53,585 nt of DNA from JAFGMC01 sp963540515 (GTDB taxonomy: Bacteria > Pseudomonadota > Alphaproteobacteria > Rs-D84). The notes beneath the pieces were generated by a model, which had not been told where the DNA came from, ran no database searches, and saw only the letters and a program-made list of their open reading frames with translations. The stretch lies in contig CAUTNA010000006.1 in NCBI GenBank assembly GCA_963540515.1, positions 1 through 53,585 of the forward strand, written 5' to 3'. Shown here in pieces: positions 19,743 through 28,662 of this stretch (position 1 is its first letter; every line of letters begins with the position of its first letter). The position numbers and the translations under genes were made by a program.

Positions 19743-20141
19743 ATGAAAAACTATTTATTTATATTCTTAGCTTTATTTTCTCTTTCTGCTTTTGCTGATA
19801 AAGGTTGTGATGAAGGGTATGCTTTAAAAAAATCAAGTGAAAAAAAATATGGTATTGATGTTTATCTTTGTGAAAAAGTTTGGTGTATGGATTTAGAAAC
19901 TGGAGAGTCCATGGGAAAAGGAAATAGCGCCTCTAGTGGGTATTTAGATACAACCGTACAAGATTTTAATATGTATTCAAGAAGTATTAAATGCTTTGGA
20001 AAAAGAGATTGGTGTGGCAATAGTTCTGAAGGTGAGTTTAATCCAGAAAAAGGGATATATGTTCATCCAGAAGATTTAGATGGTAATAAGTATATTTCTT
20101 ATAAAGATGGTAATTGTTTTGCGTGGAAAGATAAAGAGTAA
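19743..20141 (+). CDS. small secreted Cys-rich hypothetical protein
   Basis: The 132-residue protein has a clear signal peptide (MKNYLFIFLALFSLSAFA) and six Cys in the mature part (GCDEG, YLCEKVWC, IKCFGKRDWC, GNCFAW), likely forming disulfides. It is rich in Gly, Lys and aromatic residues. AAGGAG upstream fixes the start, 14 bp after bamE, which suggests a shared operon. I do not recognise a family. It resembles the other small Cys-bearing secreted proteins of this window only in composition. Confidence 0.75.
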   Translation: MKNYLFIFLALFSLSAFADKGCDEGYALKKSSEKKYGIDVYLCEKVWCMDLETGESMGKGNSASSGYLDTTVQDFNMYSRSIKCFGKRDWCGNSSEGEFNPEKGIYVHPEDLDGNKYISYKDGNCFAWKDKE

Positions 20142-20205
20142 TAGGTTTTTGAAAAGTTGAATTTGTCAATTTTTATATTATATTTAACTTAAAAAGAGTT
20201 TTATT

Positions 20206-20760
20206 ATGGCAGTAAAAAAGATTGATTTTAAAAATGGACAGTATGTAGTTTATCCAACTCAGGGTGTTGGAAAGTTGGTTGCTACAGAAGATCAAATCAT
20301 TGCTGGTGAAAAAGTAAAAATGTTAGTTATAGATTTTGAAAAAAATCATATGACTTTGAGAGTGCCAATTGACAGAACTGAGATTTCAGGGTTAAGACCT
20401 CTTAGTACAATAAAAAAAATGGATGAGGCAATTGCACTTGCTAAAAGTAAAGCGGGGGCAAAAAGATCTATTTGGACAAGACGTGCTGCTCAATATGAAG
20501 AAAATATAAATTCAGGTGATCCTATGAAGTTGGCAGAAGTTGTAAGAGACTTACAGCGCAGAACTTCTACAGATACAATGACTTTTTCAAGTCGTCGTCT
20601 TTATTTAAGGGCATTAGAGCGTATGGCACAAGAATTTGCTGTGTTGCATAAAATGGAAATTGATGAGGCGATGGAAAAAATAGAAGATATTTTAGAAATT
20701 CCAAAAGAAATAAATTTAGATGAAATAGAAGAAACAGAAGAAGATGAGATAGAAGAATAA
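20206..20760 (+). CDS. carD: CarD/CdnL-family transcription regulator
   Basis: The 184-residue protein matches CdnL. An N-terminal RNA-polymerase-interacting Tudor-like domain (FKNGQYVVYPTQGVGKLV) binds the beta subunit. A helical DNA-contacting domain follows (SIWTRRAAQYEENINSGDP, then LAEVVRDLQRR). In alphaproteobacteria CdnL stabilises open complexes at rRNA and growth genes. The acidic C-terminal tail (about 20 residues, mostly Glu/Asp) is lineage-specific. The start is supported by AAAGAG. It stands alone between short intergenic regions. Confidence 0.95.
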   Translation: MAVKKIDFKNGQYVVYPTQGVGKLVATEDQIIAGEKVKMLVIDFEKNHMTLRVPIDRTEISGLRPLSTIKKMDEAIALAKSKAGAKRSIWTRRAAQYEENINSGDPMKLAEVVRDLQRRTSTDTMTFSSRRLYLRALERMAQEFAVLHKMEIDEAMEKIEDILEIPKEINLDEIEETEEDEIEE

Positions 20761-20861
20761 TTCTTTATTTTATTATGAATTTAACTTAATTAAAATAATT
20801 AATTGTTTATTTAGTATAGATGGTATAATCTGGATTCAAATAGTTTATTTTAAAATTTAAA

Positions 20862-21803
20862 ATGAATCAAATTGAAAAAAGTATTATTTATAGAAATAGA
20901 GAATGGTCTAAAATTTCAATTATTCCAAAATGGGTTGATATTGATAATATTGATTTAGATCAATTTTTTACAAAAGTTGAAATTGCTGAATATTGTTATA
21001 ATAAGTTAATAGAATATTTAAAACTAAAAAATATAAAAACTTCAGATTGTTTATTTATTGAACCATCTGCAGGATGTGGATCTTTTTTTAATTTATTACC
21101 TGAAAAAAATCGTATTGGTTTGGATATATATCCCCTAGATAAAAATATACAAAATCAAGAATTTTTATCTTGGATTCCACCTAAGACAGATAAAAAAATT
21201 GTTGTTATAGGAAATCCACCTTTTGGATATAGAGCTTGGCTTTCTTTATTATTTATGCAAAAAGCAAGTGAATTTGCAGATTATGTAGCTTTTATTTTAC
21301 CTATGTCATTTCAAAGTGAAGGTAAGGGATGTCCTAAAAATAGAATTAAAAATATAAAAATAGTATCATCCGAAATATTACCAAGGAATAGTTTTATTAC
21401 TCCTGATTATAAAGAGTATAAAATAAATTCTCTTTTTCAAATATGGGAAAAGGGAGAAAAAGAAATAAAAAAAGAGGATTCTTTTAAAGAGTTTTTTGAT
21501 ATTTTTACTGTAGATAATCGTAAAGAAAGACTATGTGGGCAAAATAAGATGAAACAAGCAGATTTTTTCTTACAAAGAACTTTTTTTAATAAACCACCTA
21601 AAATTGTTGAAAATTTCAATCAGGTAAAATATGTATGTGGATATGGTTTTATAATAAAGAAGAATAAAAAACAAATTAGAGATATTCTTGATAATGCAGA
21701 TTGGAACAAATATAGCAACCTTGCTGCGCATGGTTGTAGACATATCAGTATGTGTCATATAAGAAGTGCATTACATGGAGGAGGACTTGAATCAACAAAT
21801 TGA
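20862..21803 (+). CDS. type II N6-adenine DNA methyltransferase
   Basis: The 313-residue protein has the S-adenosylmethionine motif EPSAGCGSFF (residues 67-76) and the catalytic NPPF motif (118-121), the order expected for gamma-type adenine methylases. An N-terminal FFTK...AEYCYNKL segment is also typical. The last codons overlap the start of the partner endonuclease by 29 bases, the usual arrangement of a compact restriction-modification pair. A TATAAT box at 20824 lies about 32 bases before the ATG; no ribosome site is obvious. The recognition sequence cannot be told from the protein. With the nuclease frame broken, this would be an orphan methylase. Confidence 0.88.
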   Translation: MNQIEKSIIYRNREWSKISIIPKWVDIDNIDLDQFFTKVEIAEYCYNKLIEYLKLKNIKTSDCLFIEPSAGCGSFFNLLPEKNRIGLDIYPLDKNIQNQEFLSWIPPKTDKKIVVIGNPPFGYRAWLSLLFMQKASEFADYVAFILPMSFQSEGKGCPKNRIKNIKIVSSEILPRNSFITPDYKEYKINSLFQIWEKGEKEIKKEDSFKEFFDIFTVDNRKERLCGQNKMKQADFFLQRTFFNKPPKIVENFNQVKYVCGYGFIIKKNKKQIRDILDNADWNKYSNLAAHGCRHISMCHIRSALHGGGLESTN

Positions 21804-22304
21804 TTATAAGAAATTGTTTATAGAATCATTAAAAAAATTTCCAAACAATAAAAAATGGTCAACAGGTGATTTTATTGGTATAAAAACTGTATCAAATACA
21901 AACGTTGGTAATGTTGGTGAGGATTTTATGCTAAATTACTGTGATGCGTTAGGATTAGAAGTTAAAAATCTCCTATTAGAACCTCTTGGGATATTAAAAT
22001 AGACGGAATTACTTATGAATTAAAAACAGCAACAGAAGATGTTCATGGAAAATTTCAATTTAATCATTTTAGAACACATAGAAAATATGAAGCTGTGATT
22101 TGTTTAGGTGTTTCGCCAAATGAGATATATTTTGATATTTTAACAAAGACAGAACTTTTACAAAAAAATTTAGTAAGTATGGAAAAAGGTGCTAACGCTT
22201 CTTATAAATGGACAAGAGCAAAAAAAGACTTATGTGATATAAAAAAATTTATTGATATGATAAATGAATTTAAGGATGAATTTGAAGAGAACAAGAAAAT
22301 ATAG
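21775..22304 (+). pseudogene. type II restriction endonuclease, frameshifted at an A5 tract
   Basis: The ATG at 21775, after the GGAGG-poor methylase end, starts a frame that stays coding to about 21,968 and then hits TAG at 22000. A second frame continues the protein from about 21,966 to 22,304. Adding one A to the run 21964-21968 gives a continuous chain of about 176 residues reading VKKSPIRTSWDIKIDGITYE across the junction. The fused product has a PD-(D/E)xK pattern: Asp in DIKIDG, then ELK in YELKTATED. Then come NHFRTHRKYEAVICLG and a C-terminal helix. It is the nuclease partner of the upstream methylase. As given it cannot make the catalytic ELK residues in frame, so it is inactive unless slippage or a sequencing error is involved. 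Confidence 0.75.
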
Positions 22305-22400
22305 AAAAAAGAAAGAATATTAGAAAAAGTTAAAAAATAAAATTTTTTATATTAATTGTTTTGAATTTTTCTTTTAAGAGATTATTTAATATTGATTTAC

Positions 22401-22428
22401 TTGAAAATATACCAGATTTAATTATATC
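22401..22428 (+). promoter_or_regulatory. promoter for the lon-like gene, leaderless
   Basis: TTGAAA (22401-22406) and TATATC (22423-22428) are 16 bp apart. The ATG at 22437 follows the -10 box by eight bases and no ribosome site exists, so transcription would start at or next to the ATG. Confidence 0.45.
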
Positions 22429-22436
22429 ATCATTAT

Positions 22437-24194
22437 ATGAAAGAATATATTTTACCTTTTCGTGATTTAGTTGTTCATCCCATAACACCTGTACCTGCAT
22501 TAATAGAGAATACTATGTCTATTAAATGTATTCAGAATGCCATGGAAACCAATAAGAGAATCATTTTAGCTCCTCAACATACTTGGAATTATCCAACAGA
22601 CATAAAAGATATTTTCGAATATGGAACTCTTTCAGAAGTTTCTCAAGTTTTAGAAATGCCTGATGGTTGTTTGCATGTAATTTTTTCAACAATTTCTGCT
22701 GTTAAACTTACAGAATTAGAAGTAGAGAATGGAATATTTACAGGAAATATAGAAGAAATTAAATTTGAAGATGACTCTAAAGATATTCAAACAATTGCTC
22801 TTAGAGATAGAATTGTAGAAAATCTTCAAGATTTATCTATAACAAAAAAGATAAAATTAGAAAGACTTCGTCAAGTTATACAAAAATTTGACACTCCTGC
22901 TTTTATTGATTCTGTGGTTCAATTGATTTCTTTGAATACTGAAGAGGCGATTGAAATATTAAAAACAACTTCTTGGCGTCAAAAAATGATGATCTTATTA
23001 AAGCATGTTAATATATTGCTAGAAACATCAAAAATAGAAGATTCAATTAATAGAAATATTTCTATTCAAATGGAGTCAGGAAGACGTGAGGCTATTCTTC
23101 AGGAAAAATTAAAAGCTATACAAAAAGAAATGGGTGATGATAGCGAACTTAATGATATTTCTAATATGAAAGAAAAGATTAAAAAGTTATCTCTTCCAGA
23201 AGATGCAAAAAATAAAGCTTTATCTGAGATAAAAAGACTTCAGCATGTTTCCAGTATGTCGGCAGAAGGTGGAATTATAAAAAATTACTTGGATGAACTT
23301 TTGGGACTTCCGTGGGGAAAAATTGATATAAGTAATATAGACTTAGAGAAAGCAAGACAAATACTTGATAATAATCATTCTGGAATGTTGCCTGTAAAGG
23401 AAAGGATACTTGAGCATATTGCTGTTATGAAAAAAGTTGGTAAAACTGCAGGTACCAGTATTTGTTTATTAGGAGCACCAGGTGTTGGTAAAACATCTCT
23501 GTGTAAATCTATTGCAGAGGCTTTGGGACGAAAATATTATAGAATATCACTTGGTGGAATTTCTGATGAGTCTTTACTCCGAGGACATCGCAGGACTTAT
23601 ATTGGATCTCAATCTGGACGAATAATAGACGCTATCAAAAGAACAGGGACTATGAATCCTGTAATTGTTTTAGATGAAATTGATAAAATTGGAAGAGATA
23701 ACCGAGGAGATCCAGAAAGTGCATTGTTAGAAATTTTAGATCCTGAACAAAATAAAACTTTTCATGATCATTACTTAGATGTTGATTTTGATTTATCTAA
23801 TGTTTTATTTATTGCAACTACAAATAGTTTAAATATTTCTCCAGCTCTTAAAGATAGAATGGAAATTATAGAAGTTAAAGGCTATAGTGATGATGAAAAA
23901 GTTAAAATTGCAAAAGATCATTTAATAGCTCGCGCTGCAATTGATACTGGTTGGAAAATGGATAATATTTCAATCACAGATGATGCTATAAGGCATTTAA
24001 TTCATGGTTATACTGCAGAACAGGGTGTTAGAGAATTACAACGTGGTATTAAAGCAGTTTTAAGAAGAAGCTTGCTTGAAAACAATTGTGAAGATATAAA
24101 AACAGAATTTGATATTTCAAAAATAGATAGTTTATTATCTCTTTATAAATCTGCAAATTTATCTAAAAAAATTGGGTTTGGTCTTGGAATCTAA
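22437..24194 (+). CDS. lon: Lon-like AAA+ protein without the protease domain
   Basis: The 585-residue protein aligns by eye with the N-terminal substrate domain of Lon (ILPFRDLVVHPITPVPALIE), its coiled linker (REAILQEKLKAIQKEMG) and the AAA+ module. Walker A is GAPGVGKTS near 347 and Walker B is VIVLDEIDKI near 408, with GYTAEQGVRELQR in the lid. It then ends at KKIGFGLGI. Full-length Lon is about 780-800 residues and continues with the S16 domain holding the Ser-Lys dyad; that part is absent and the next 3' sequence codes for TsaB in another frame. It should still bind ATP and unfold substrate but cannot cleave peptide bonds. It may act as a chaperone, or be a decayed protease with the domain lost. 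Confidence 0.9.
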   Translation: MKEYILPFRDLVVHPITPVPALIENTMSIKCIQNAMETNKRIILAPQHTWNYPTDIKDIFEYGTLSEVSQVLEMPDGCLHVIFSTISAVKLTELEVENGIFTGNIEEIKFEDDSKDIQTIALRDRIVENLQDLSITKKIKLERLRQVIQKFDTPAFIDSVVQLISLNTEEAIEILKTTSWRQKMMILLKHVNILLETSKIEDSINRNISIQMESGRREAILQEKLKAIQKEMGDDSELNDISNMKEKIKKLSLPEDAKNKALSEIKRLQHVSSMSAEGGIIKNYLDELLGLPWGKIDISNIDLEKARQILDNNHSGMLPVKERILEHIAVMKKVGKTAGTSICLLGAPGVGKTSLCKSIAEALGRKYYRISLGGISDESLLRGHRRTYIGSQSGRIIDAIKRTGTMNPVIVLDEIDKIGRDNRGDPESALLEILDPEQNKTFHDHYLDVDFDLSNVLFIATTNSLNISPALKDRMEIIEVKGYSDDEKVKIAKDHLIARAAIDTGWKMDNISITDDAIRHLIHGYTAEQGVRELQRGIKAVLRRSLLENNCEDIKTEFDISKIDSLLSLYKSANLSKKIGFGLGI

Positions 24195-24738
24195 AGAATA
24201 TATTTTATTGATTGATACTTCTTCTAATGTAATATCGGTTATACTTGCAAAGTCTGATAGTAAATATATAGGAGAAAAAAGTATAGATTCTGATAAAGTA
24301 GCGGTTGATTTACCTGTTTTAGTTGAAAGTATCTTAAAAGATATAGGTTTTAATAAATTACAAGCAATAGGGGTTATTGTAGGACCTGGTAGTTTTACAG
24401 GTATAAGAATAGGTATTGCATATTCAAAAGGATTATCTTTGGGACTTAATATTCCTCTTTATTCTGTAAATGCTTTTGAGGTTTATTTAAATGAATTTAA
24501 AAATGCTTTTGTTGCAATTGATACAGGAAGAGGAGATTTTTTTGTAGGAAGCACTGATATTCAGCCTTGTGTTATGAATATGGAGGAAGTGGAAGTTCAA
24601 AAATCAAAATATAAAATAGTATTAGGAGATAAGTCATATAATTTAAAGAATGGAATAAATGTTTTGTTAGAAAAAAAGATAAAATCTCCTGATATTGTAA
24701 TACCTTTATATTTACGTCCAAGTTATGCGGAAAAATGA
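24172..24738 (+). CDS. tsaB: tRNA threonylcarbamoyladenosine biosynthesis protein TsaB
   Basis: TsaB works with TsaD and TsaE to form t6A37 in ANN-decoding tRNAs. The ASKHA-fold signature is present: ILLIDTSSNVISV at the N terminus and VGPGSFTGIRIGIAYSKGLS near residue 65. At 188 residues it is somewhat short. The start is one of two TTG codons, 24172 or 24184; the second fits the family's N terminus better. Both overlap the end of the lon-like gene, indicating translational coupling. The rimI-like gene overlaps its stop by four bases. Confidence 0.92.
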   Translation: MGLVLESKEYILLIDTSSNVISVILAKSDSKYIGEKSIDSDKVAVDLPVLVESILKDIGFNKLQAIGVIVGPGSFTGIRIGIAYSKGLSLGLNIPLYSVNAFEVYLNEFKNAFVAIDTGRGDFFVGSTDIQPCVMNMEEVEVQKSKYKIVLGDKSYNLKNGINVLLEKKIKSPDIVIPLYLRPSYAEK

Positions 24739-25121
24739 TAGATAAATTAGTAGAACTTCATAAAAATTGTTTTCCTGATAAAAATTGGAATAGAAAAGAT
24801 TTTTTAGATTTAAAAAAATCAGGTTGTGAAATAATAGCATCTGAAAATTCTTTTATAATTTATAAAGTAATATTTGATGAAGCAGAAATAATTACAATTG
24901 GAGTCAATGTTGATAAAAGAAATCAGGGATTGGCAACAAGTTTAATCACACTTATGATAAAAGACTTACAAGAAAAGAAAGTTAAAAATATTTTTTTAGA
25001 GGTATCAATTAATAATTTACAAGCTTTAAGATTGTATGAAAAATTTGGCTTTCAAAAGATTTCAATCAGAAAAAAATATTATGATGGTATTGATGCTATA
25101 GTTATGAAAAAAAATATATAA
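24735..25121 (+). CDS. rimI: RimI-type GNAT N-acetyltransferase
   Basis: The 128-residue protein has the GNAT core: the beta strand ITIGVNVDKRNQGLAT with the acetyl-CoA-binding R/Q-x-x-G-x-A/G loop, then NIFLEVSINNLQALRLYEKFGFQ, the typical RimI ending. It overlaps tsaB by ATGA, and tsaB-rimI pairing is common, which favours the RimI call (acetylation of ribosomal protein S18 in E. coli). It is shorter than most RimI because the N-terminal helix is reduced. Confidence 0.85.
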   Translation: MIDKLVELHKNCFPDKNWNRKDFLDLKKSGCEIIASENSFIIYKVIFDEAEIITIGVNVDKRNQGLATSLITLMIKDLQEKKVKNIFLEVSINNLQALRLYEKFGFQKISIRKKYYDGIDAIVMKKNI

Positions 25122-25181
25122 AATATTCTATTTGATATTTTTTATTATATTTGTTAATTAAGAAATAAAGAGAGGTATACT

Positions 25182-25883
25182 ATGGCATGTGATACAGGAA
25201 AAATAGAAGCAAAAGAAAATATATCAAAATCAAATGAGAATATTAAGCAAATAGAGGAGAAAGTTAATATGAATAGTTCATTAGTTTTAAAAAAAGTACC
25301 AGATTTTAAAGTTGATGCATACGATGCATCTACTGGACATTTTATAACTGTTGATAATTCTAAATATCTTGGTAAGTGGTTTGTTGTTTGTTTTTATCCA
25401 GCAGATTTTACTTTTGTTTGTCCAACTGAAATTGCAGCAATGAATGCAAAATATGACGAGTTTAAAGAATTAGGTGTTGAAATATTAGCTGTATCTACGG
25501 ATTCTAAATTTTCACATAAAATTTTTGCTGAGACAGAACCATTATTAAAAGGATTAAAATTAACAATTGGTGCTGATCCAACCAGAGAAATGACAAGAAG
25601 TTTTGGAGTATTATTAGAAGATGAAGGAATGGCACTTAGAGGAAGATTCTTATTTAATCCAGAAGGTGTTTGTGTTGCACAAGAAGTTCAAGCTCCTATG
25701 GTTGGACGCAATGTAAATGAATTTTTACGTCAAGTAAAAGCATGGCAATATGCAACTAAAACAGGAGACGTTTGTCCAGCAGGATGGATGCCAGGTAAAA
25801 AAGTATTACCTACATCAAAAGAAACTGAAAAAATGACAGGACATGTCGGTGATTATATTACAATTGATGAAATATTATCATAG
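25182..25883 (+). CDS. ahpC: typical 2-Cys peroxiredoxin (AhpC/Prx1 type)
   Basis: This enzyme reduces peroxides in the cytosol. Peroxidatic Cys80 is in DFTFVCPTE and resolving Cys198 is in GDVCPAGW. The chain from MNSSLVLKK (Met30) onward matches the usual length. The first 29 residues (MACDTGKIEA...) are an extra polar N terminus. Both ATGs have good ribosome sites: GAGAGG six bases before 25182, and GAGGAG nine bases before the internal ATG at 25269. Two products are therefore possible. A strong terminator follows. No ahpF partner is nearby. Confidence 0.95.
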   Translation: MACDTGKIEAKENISKSNENIKQIEEKVNMNSSLVLKKVPDFKVDAYDASTGHFITVDNSKYLGKWFVVCFYPADFTFVCPTEIAAMNAKYDEFKELGVEILAVSTDSKFSHKIFAETEPLLKGLKLTIGADPTREMTRSFGVLLEDEGMALRGRFLFNPEGVCVAQEVQAPMVGRNVNEFLRQVKAWQYATKTGDVCPAGWMPGKKVLPTSKETEKMTGHVGDYITIDEILS

Positions 25884-25905
25884 TTTATAATTTATACTAG
25901 ATTCT

Positions 25906-25937
25906 AAAAAGAGGTATGTTTCATACCTCTTTTTTAT
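25906..25937 (+). terminator. terminator after ahpC
   Basis: Stem GAGGTATG/CATACCTC, extended by A-T pairs, has a TTT loop and is followed by a T run. It lies 25 bases past the ahpC stop. Confidence 0.9.
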
Positions 25938-26024
25938 TTCTATAAAATATTTCCTAGAAAATATAATCTTTTATTTAGTCTTTATCATATATATAATATG
26001 ATTTGATTTGTTTGAGGTTTTAGT

Positions 26025-27227
26025 ATGGAATTAATAGATTTATTAGAGAAACGTGGTTTTTTATATCAATCATCAAATTTAAACTCTTTAAAAGAATTAG
26101 TTAATTCAAAAAAAATTACTTTTTATTTAGGAAGTGATCCAACTGGAGATTCTTTACATGTTGGACATCTTGTTCCAATAATGATGGCAAGATGGTTCCA
26201 AAAGTATGGACATAGACCAATTATGTTAGTCGGAGGGGCAACTGGTAGAATAGGGGATCCATCAGGAAGAGATACAGGACGTCCTATGATGGATGAAGAG
26301 ACAATTAAAAAAAATTCTGATGGATTGAAGAAATCATATTCATCTTTTATAAAATTTGGAGAAAATTCTCCAGATGCTATTATGTTGGATAATTTTTCTT
26401 GGATGTCAAACTATAGTCATATTGAATTTTTAAAAGAGTTTGGAACTGATTTTACAGTGCCAAAGATGCTTTCTATGGAAAGTGTTAAACGAAGACTTGA
26501 GACAGGTATGACATTTTTGGAATTTAATTATATGACATTTCAAGCTGTGGATTTTTATACTTTATATAAAAAATATGATTGTATTTTACAATTATGTGGC
26601 GCAGATCAATGGGGTAATGCAGTTGTCGGAATAGATTTAATAAGAAAGAAGTTAGGAATAGAATCGTATGTTCTTTCAACTCCACTTATAATGGATAGTT
26701 TGGGAAGAAAAATAGGAAAATCGGTAGGTAATGCAGTATATGTTAATGAAGATAAAACATCTGTCTTTGATTATTATCAATATTTCAGAAATATAACAGA
26801 TGATTTAGTTGAGAAATTTTTAAAAATTTTCACAGAAATAGATTTAGAAAAAATTGATATTTTAATTAAAGGGGATATAAATAAAGCAAAAGAAGTTTTA
26901 GCTTTTAGTGCAACTGAAATTGCACATGGTAGTGAAAAAGCAAAAATTGCTGAGAAGACAGCAAAAGATTTATTTATGGGAAAAGGTACCGAAAATGCTC
27001 CTAGTATAAATTATAAATCTTCAGGAGAAGTTAATATTATAGATTTGGTCGTATCAGTTGGTTTGTTTGATTCAAAATCAGAAGTTAGACGAATGATAGA
27101 ACAAGGAGGGCTTACCGTTAATGACCAAAAAATAACTTCTATAGATTATAAAATTGATACAAATCAAAAAGATATTTTAATTAGAAAAGGTAAAAAAACT
27201 TTTTTAAGAGTAAATTTCATAAAATGA
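26025..27227 (+). CDS. tyrS: tyrosyl-tRNA synthetase
   Basis: This class I synthetase charges tRNA-Tyr. The HIGH-type motif reads DSLHVGHLVP near residue 43 and the KMSKS-type motif is GRKIGKSVGNAV near 226. The tyrosine-pocket segment CGADQWGN is present. The last 60 residues form an S4-type RNA-binding domain (DSKSEVRRMIEQGGLTVND). Length 400 is normal. GAGG precedes the ATG. The EnvC-like gene overlaps its stop by four bases. Confidence 0.96.
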   Translation: MELIDLLEKRGFLYQSSNLNSLKELVNSKKITFYLGSDPTGDSLHVGHLVPIMMARWFQKYGHRPIMLVGGATGRIGDPSGRDTGRPMMDEETIKKNSDGLKKSYSSFIKFGENSPDAIMLDNFSWMSNYSHIEFLKEFGTDFTVPKMLSMESVKRRLETGMTFLEFNYMTFQAVDFYTLYKKYDCILQLCGADQWGNAVVGIDLIRKKLGIESYVLSTPLIMDSLGRKIGKSVGNAVYVNEDKTSVFDYYQYFRNITDDLVEKFLKIFTEIDLEKIDILIKGDINKAKEVLAFSATEIAHGSEKAKIAEKTAKDLFMGKGTENAPSINYKSSGEVNIIDLVVSVGLFDSKSEVRRMIEQGGLTVNDQKITSIDYKIDTNQKDILIRKGKKTFLRVNFIK

Positions 27228-28300
27228 AGAATTGTATAAAAGTTTTTTTACTAATTTTATTAATTTGTCAGAAATCTTTATATTCTGAATCTCTATTTCA
27301 AATAAATAAGAGAATAAAACAAACAGAGAAACAAAATATTTTTGTATCAGAAAAAATAAAAGTATCCAGTAGAGATATTAAGAGAACAAAAGAAAGTTTA
27401 ATAAATACAGCAGATAGATTAAATATTTTAGAAATAAAACAAGAAGAAATTAAAGATACATTATTAAAAATAGAAACAAGAAAAATTCAATTATTACAAG
27501 AATTAGTTAAAAATAGAGATTCTTTATCTGAAACAATTTCTAATTTAATTTTTATATCATCTATTCCAACTTTTAATTCTGAAAATGTTCATGATAATAT
27601 TATAACTTCAAGTATTTTTTCAGGACTTTCTGAAAAATTTAATGAACAAATAAATATATCTATAAAAAAAATAAATGAATTAGAGCAGTTAAAAAGAGAA
27701 CAAGAAGAAGAAAATCAAAAATTAAAAAAAATAGCAAAGAAATATACTGTTAAAAAAGAAGAGTTAGATTACCTTTTACAAAAACGTTATGTTCAAAATG
27801 AACAATTAAAAAATCAACAATTAGAAATACAGGAAAAATTAAAAATATTATCAAAACAAGCAAAGAATATATCTGAATTATCAAAAGGTGCAGGAAGCTC
27901 TAAAATGAGAACTGATTCTAAATTTTCTGAAGTTAAATTAAATTCCCCAGTCAGAGGAAAAGTATCTGTAGAATTTGCAGAAAAAACATCTCTTGGTTTA
28001 ATATCTGATGGTTGGCATATAAAATCAAAAGCTAAAGCATTAATTCTTGCACCTTTTGATGGAATAATAAAATTTGCAGATAATTTTAGGGGTTTTGGTA
28101 AAGTCGCTATAATATCTCATACAAATGGGTATAATACGGTTCTTACAAATTTTGAAGATTTAGATGTAATTGTTGGACAAGAAGTTCTAACAGGAGAGCC
28201 AATCGGAAAAGTAAGTTCTTCAAAACCTGAAATATATTTTGAAGTAAGACGAGGAGATAAACCAATTAATCCAAGTTTATTTTTTAATAAACCATCATAA
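27224..28300 (+). CDS. EnvC-like murein hydrolase activator (degenerate LytM)
   Basis: The 358-residue protein has a signal peptide, a coiled coil at about residues 25-225 (Lys/Glu/Gln/Ile-rich heptads) and a C-terminal LytM/M23 domain (NSPVRGKVSVEFAEK to the end). The metal ligands of active M23 enzymes are missing: HxxxD reads WHIKSKA and the distal HxH region reads TVLTNFED. This is the state of EnvC and similar activators, which switch on amidases at the division site rather than cut murein. ATGA overlaps tyrS. Its amidase partner is not in the window. Confidence 0.85.
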   Translation: MKNCIKVFLLILLICQKSLYSESLFQINKRIKQTEKQNIFVSEKIKVSSRDIKRTKESLINTADRLNILEIKQEEIKDTLLKIETRKIQLLQELVKNRDSLSETISNLIFISSIPTFNSENVHDNIITSSIFSGLSEKFNEQINISIKKINELEQLKREQEEENQKLKKIAKKYTVKKEELDYLLQKRYVQNEQLKNQQLEIQEKLKILSKQAKNISELSKGAGSSKMRTDSKFSEVKLNSPVRGKVSVEFAEKTSLGLISDGWHIKSKAKALILAPFDGIIKFADNFRGFGKVAIISHTNGYNTVLTNFEDLDVIVGQEVLTGEPIGKVSSSKPEIYFEVRRGDKPINPSLFFNKPS

Positions 28301-28351
28301 GTATTTATTTTTTTATTTATTTTATTTGACGATCAATTTATAATAAAAACA

Positions 28352-28654
28352 ATGAGAATATTTTTAGTTTTTTTACTAGCTATTTTTCACTTACAAAGTT
28401 CTTTTGGATATTTATTGGTTTCATCAAAAGAATTAGGAACAATGGATGCTAAAAATCAAACAGTTGTTGTTAAATGTACTACAGATGTTGGAAGTATCTC
28501 CGATGAAACTTGTACTGTTAGAAGATATGTACAGTGTGAAAATGATAATTGTGATTCTTGGCAACCTTGGTATGAGTTATATGATTCTTCAAATGAATAT
28601 TCAGATTGGCGTGAGGCAGTTATTGAATGTTGTGAGGCAAAAGGTTTAAGATAA
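28352..28654 (+). CDS. small secreted Cys-rich hypothetical protein
   Basis: The 100-residue protein begins with a signal peptide (MRIFLVFLLAIFHLQSSFG) and has six Cys in a mature part of about 80 residues (VKCTTD, TCTVRRYVQC, DNCDSWQPW, CCEAKG). A -10-like TATAAT at 28339-28344 ends seven bases before the ATG and no ribosome site is present, so its mRNA may be leaderless. tRNA-Leu follows at once. No family recognised. Confidence 0.65.
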   Translation: MRIFLVFLLAIFHLQSSFGYLLVSSKELGTMDAKNQTVVVKCTTDVGSISDETCTVRRYVQCENDNCDSWQPWYELYDSSNEYSDWREAVIECCEAKGLR

Positions 28655-28662
28655 AATCTTTT

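Noticed and set aside
28326..28344. TTGACG with TATAAT as a promoter
   Set aside because: The two boxes are only seven bases apart; only the -10 box can be used, with a different -35.
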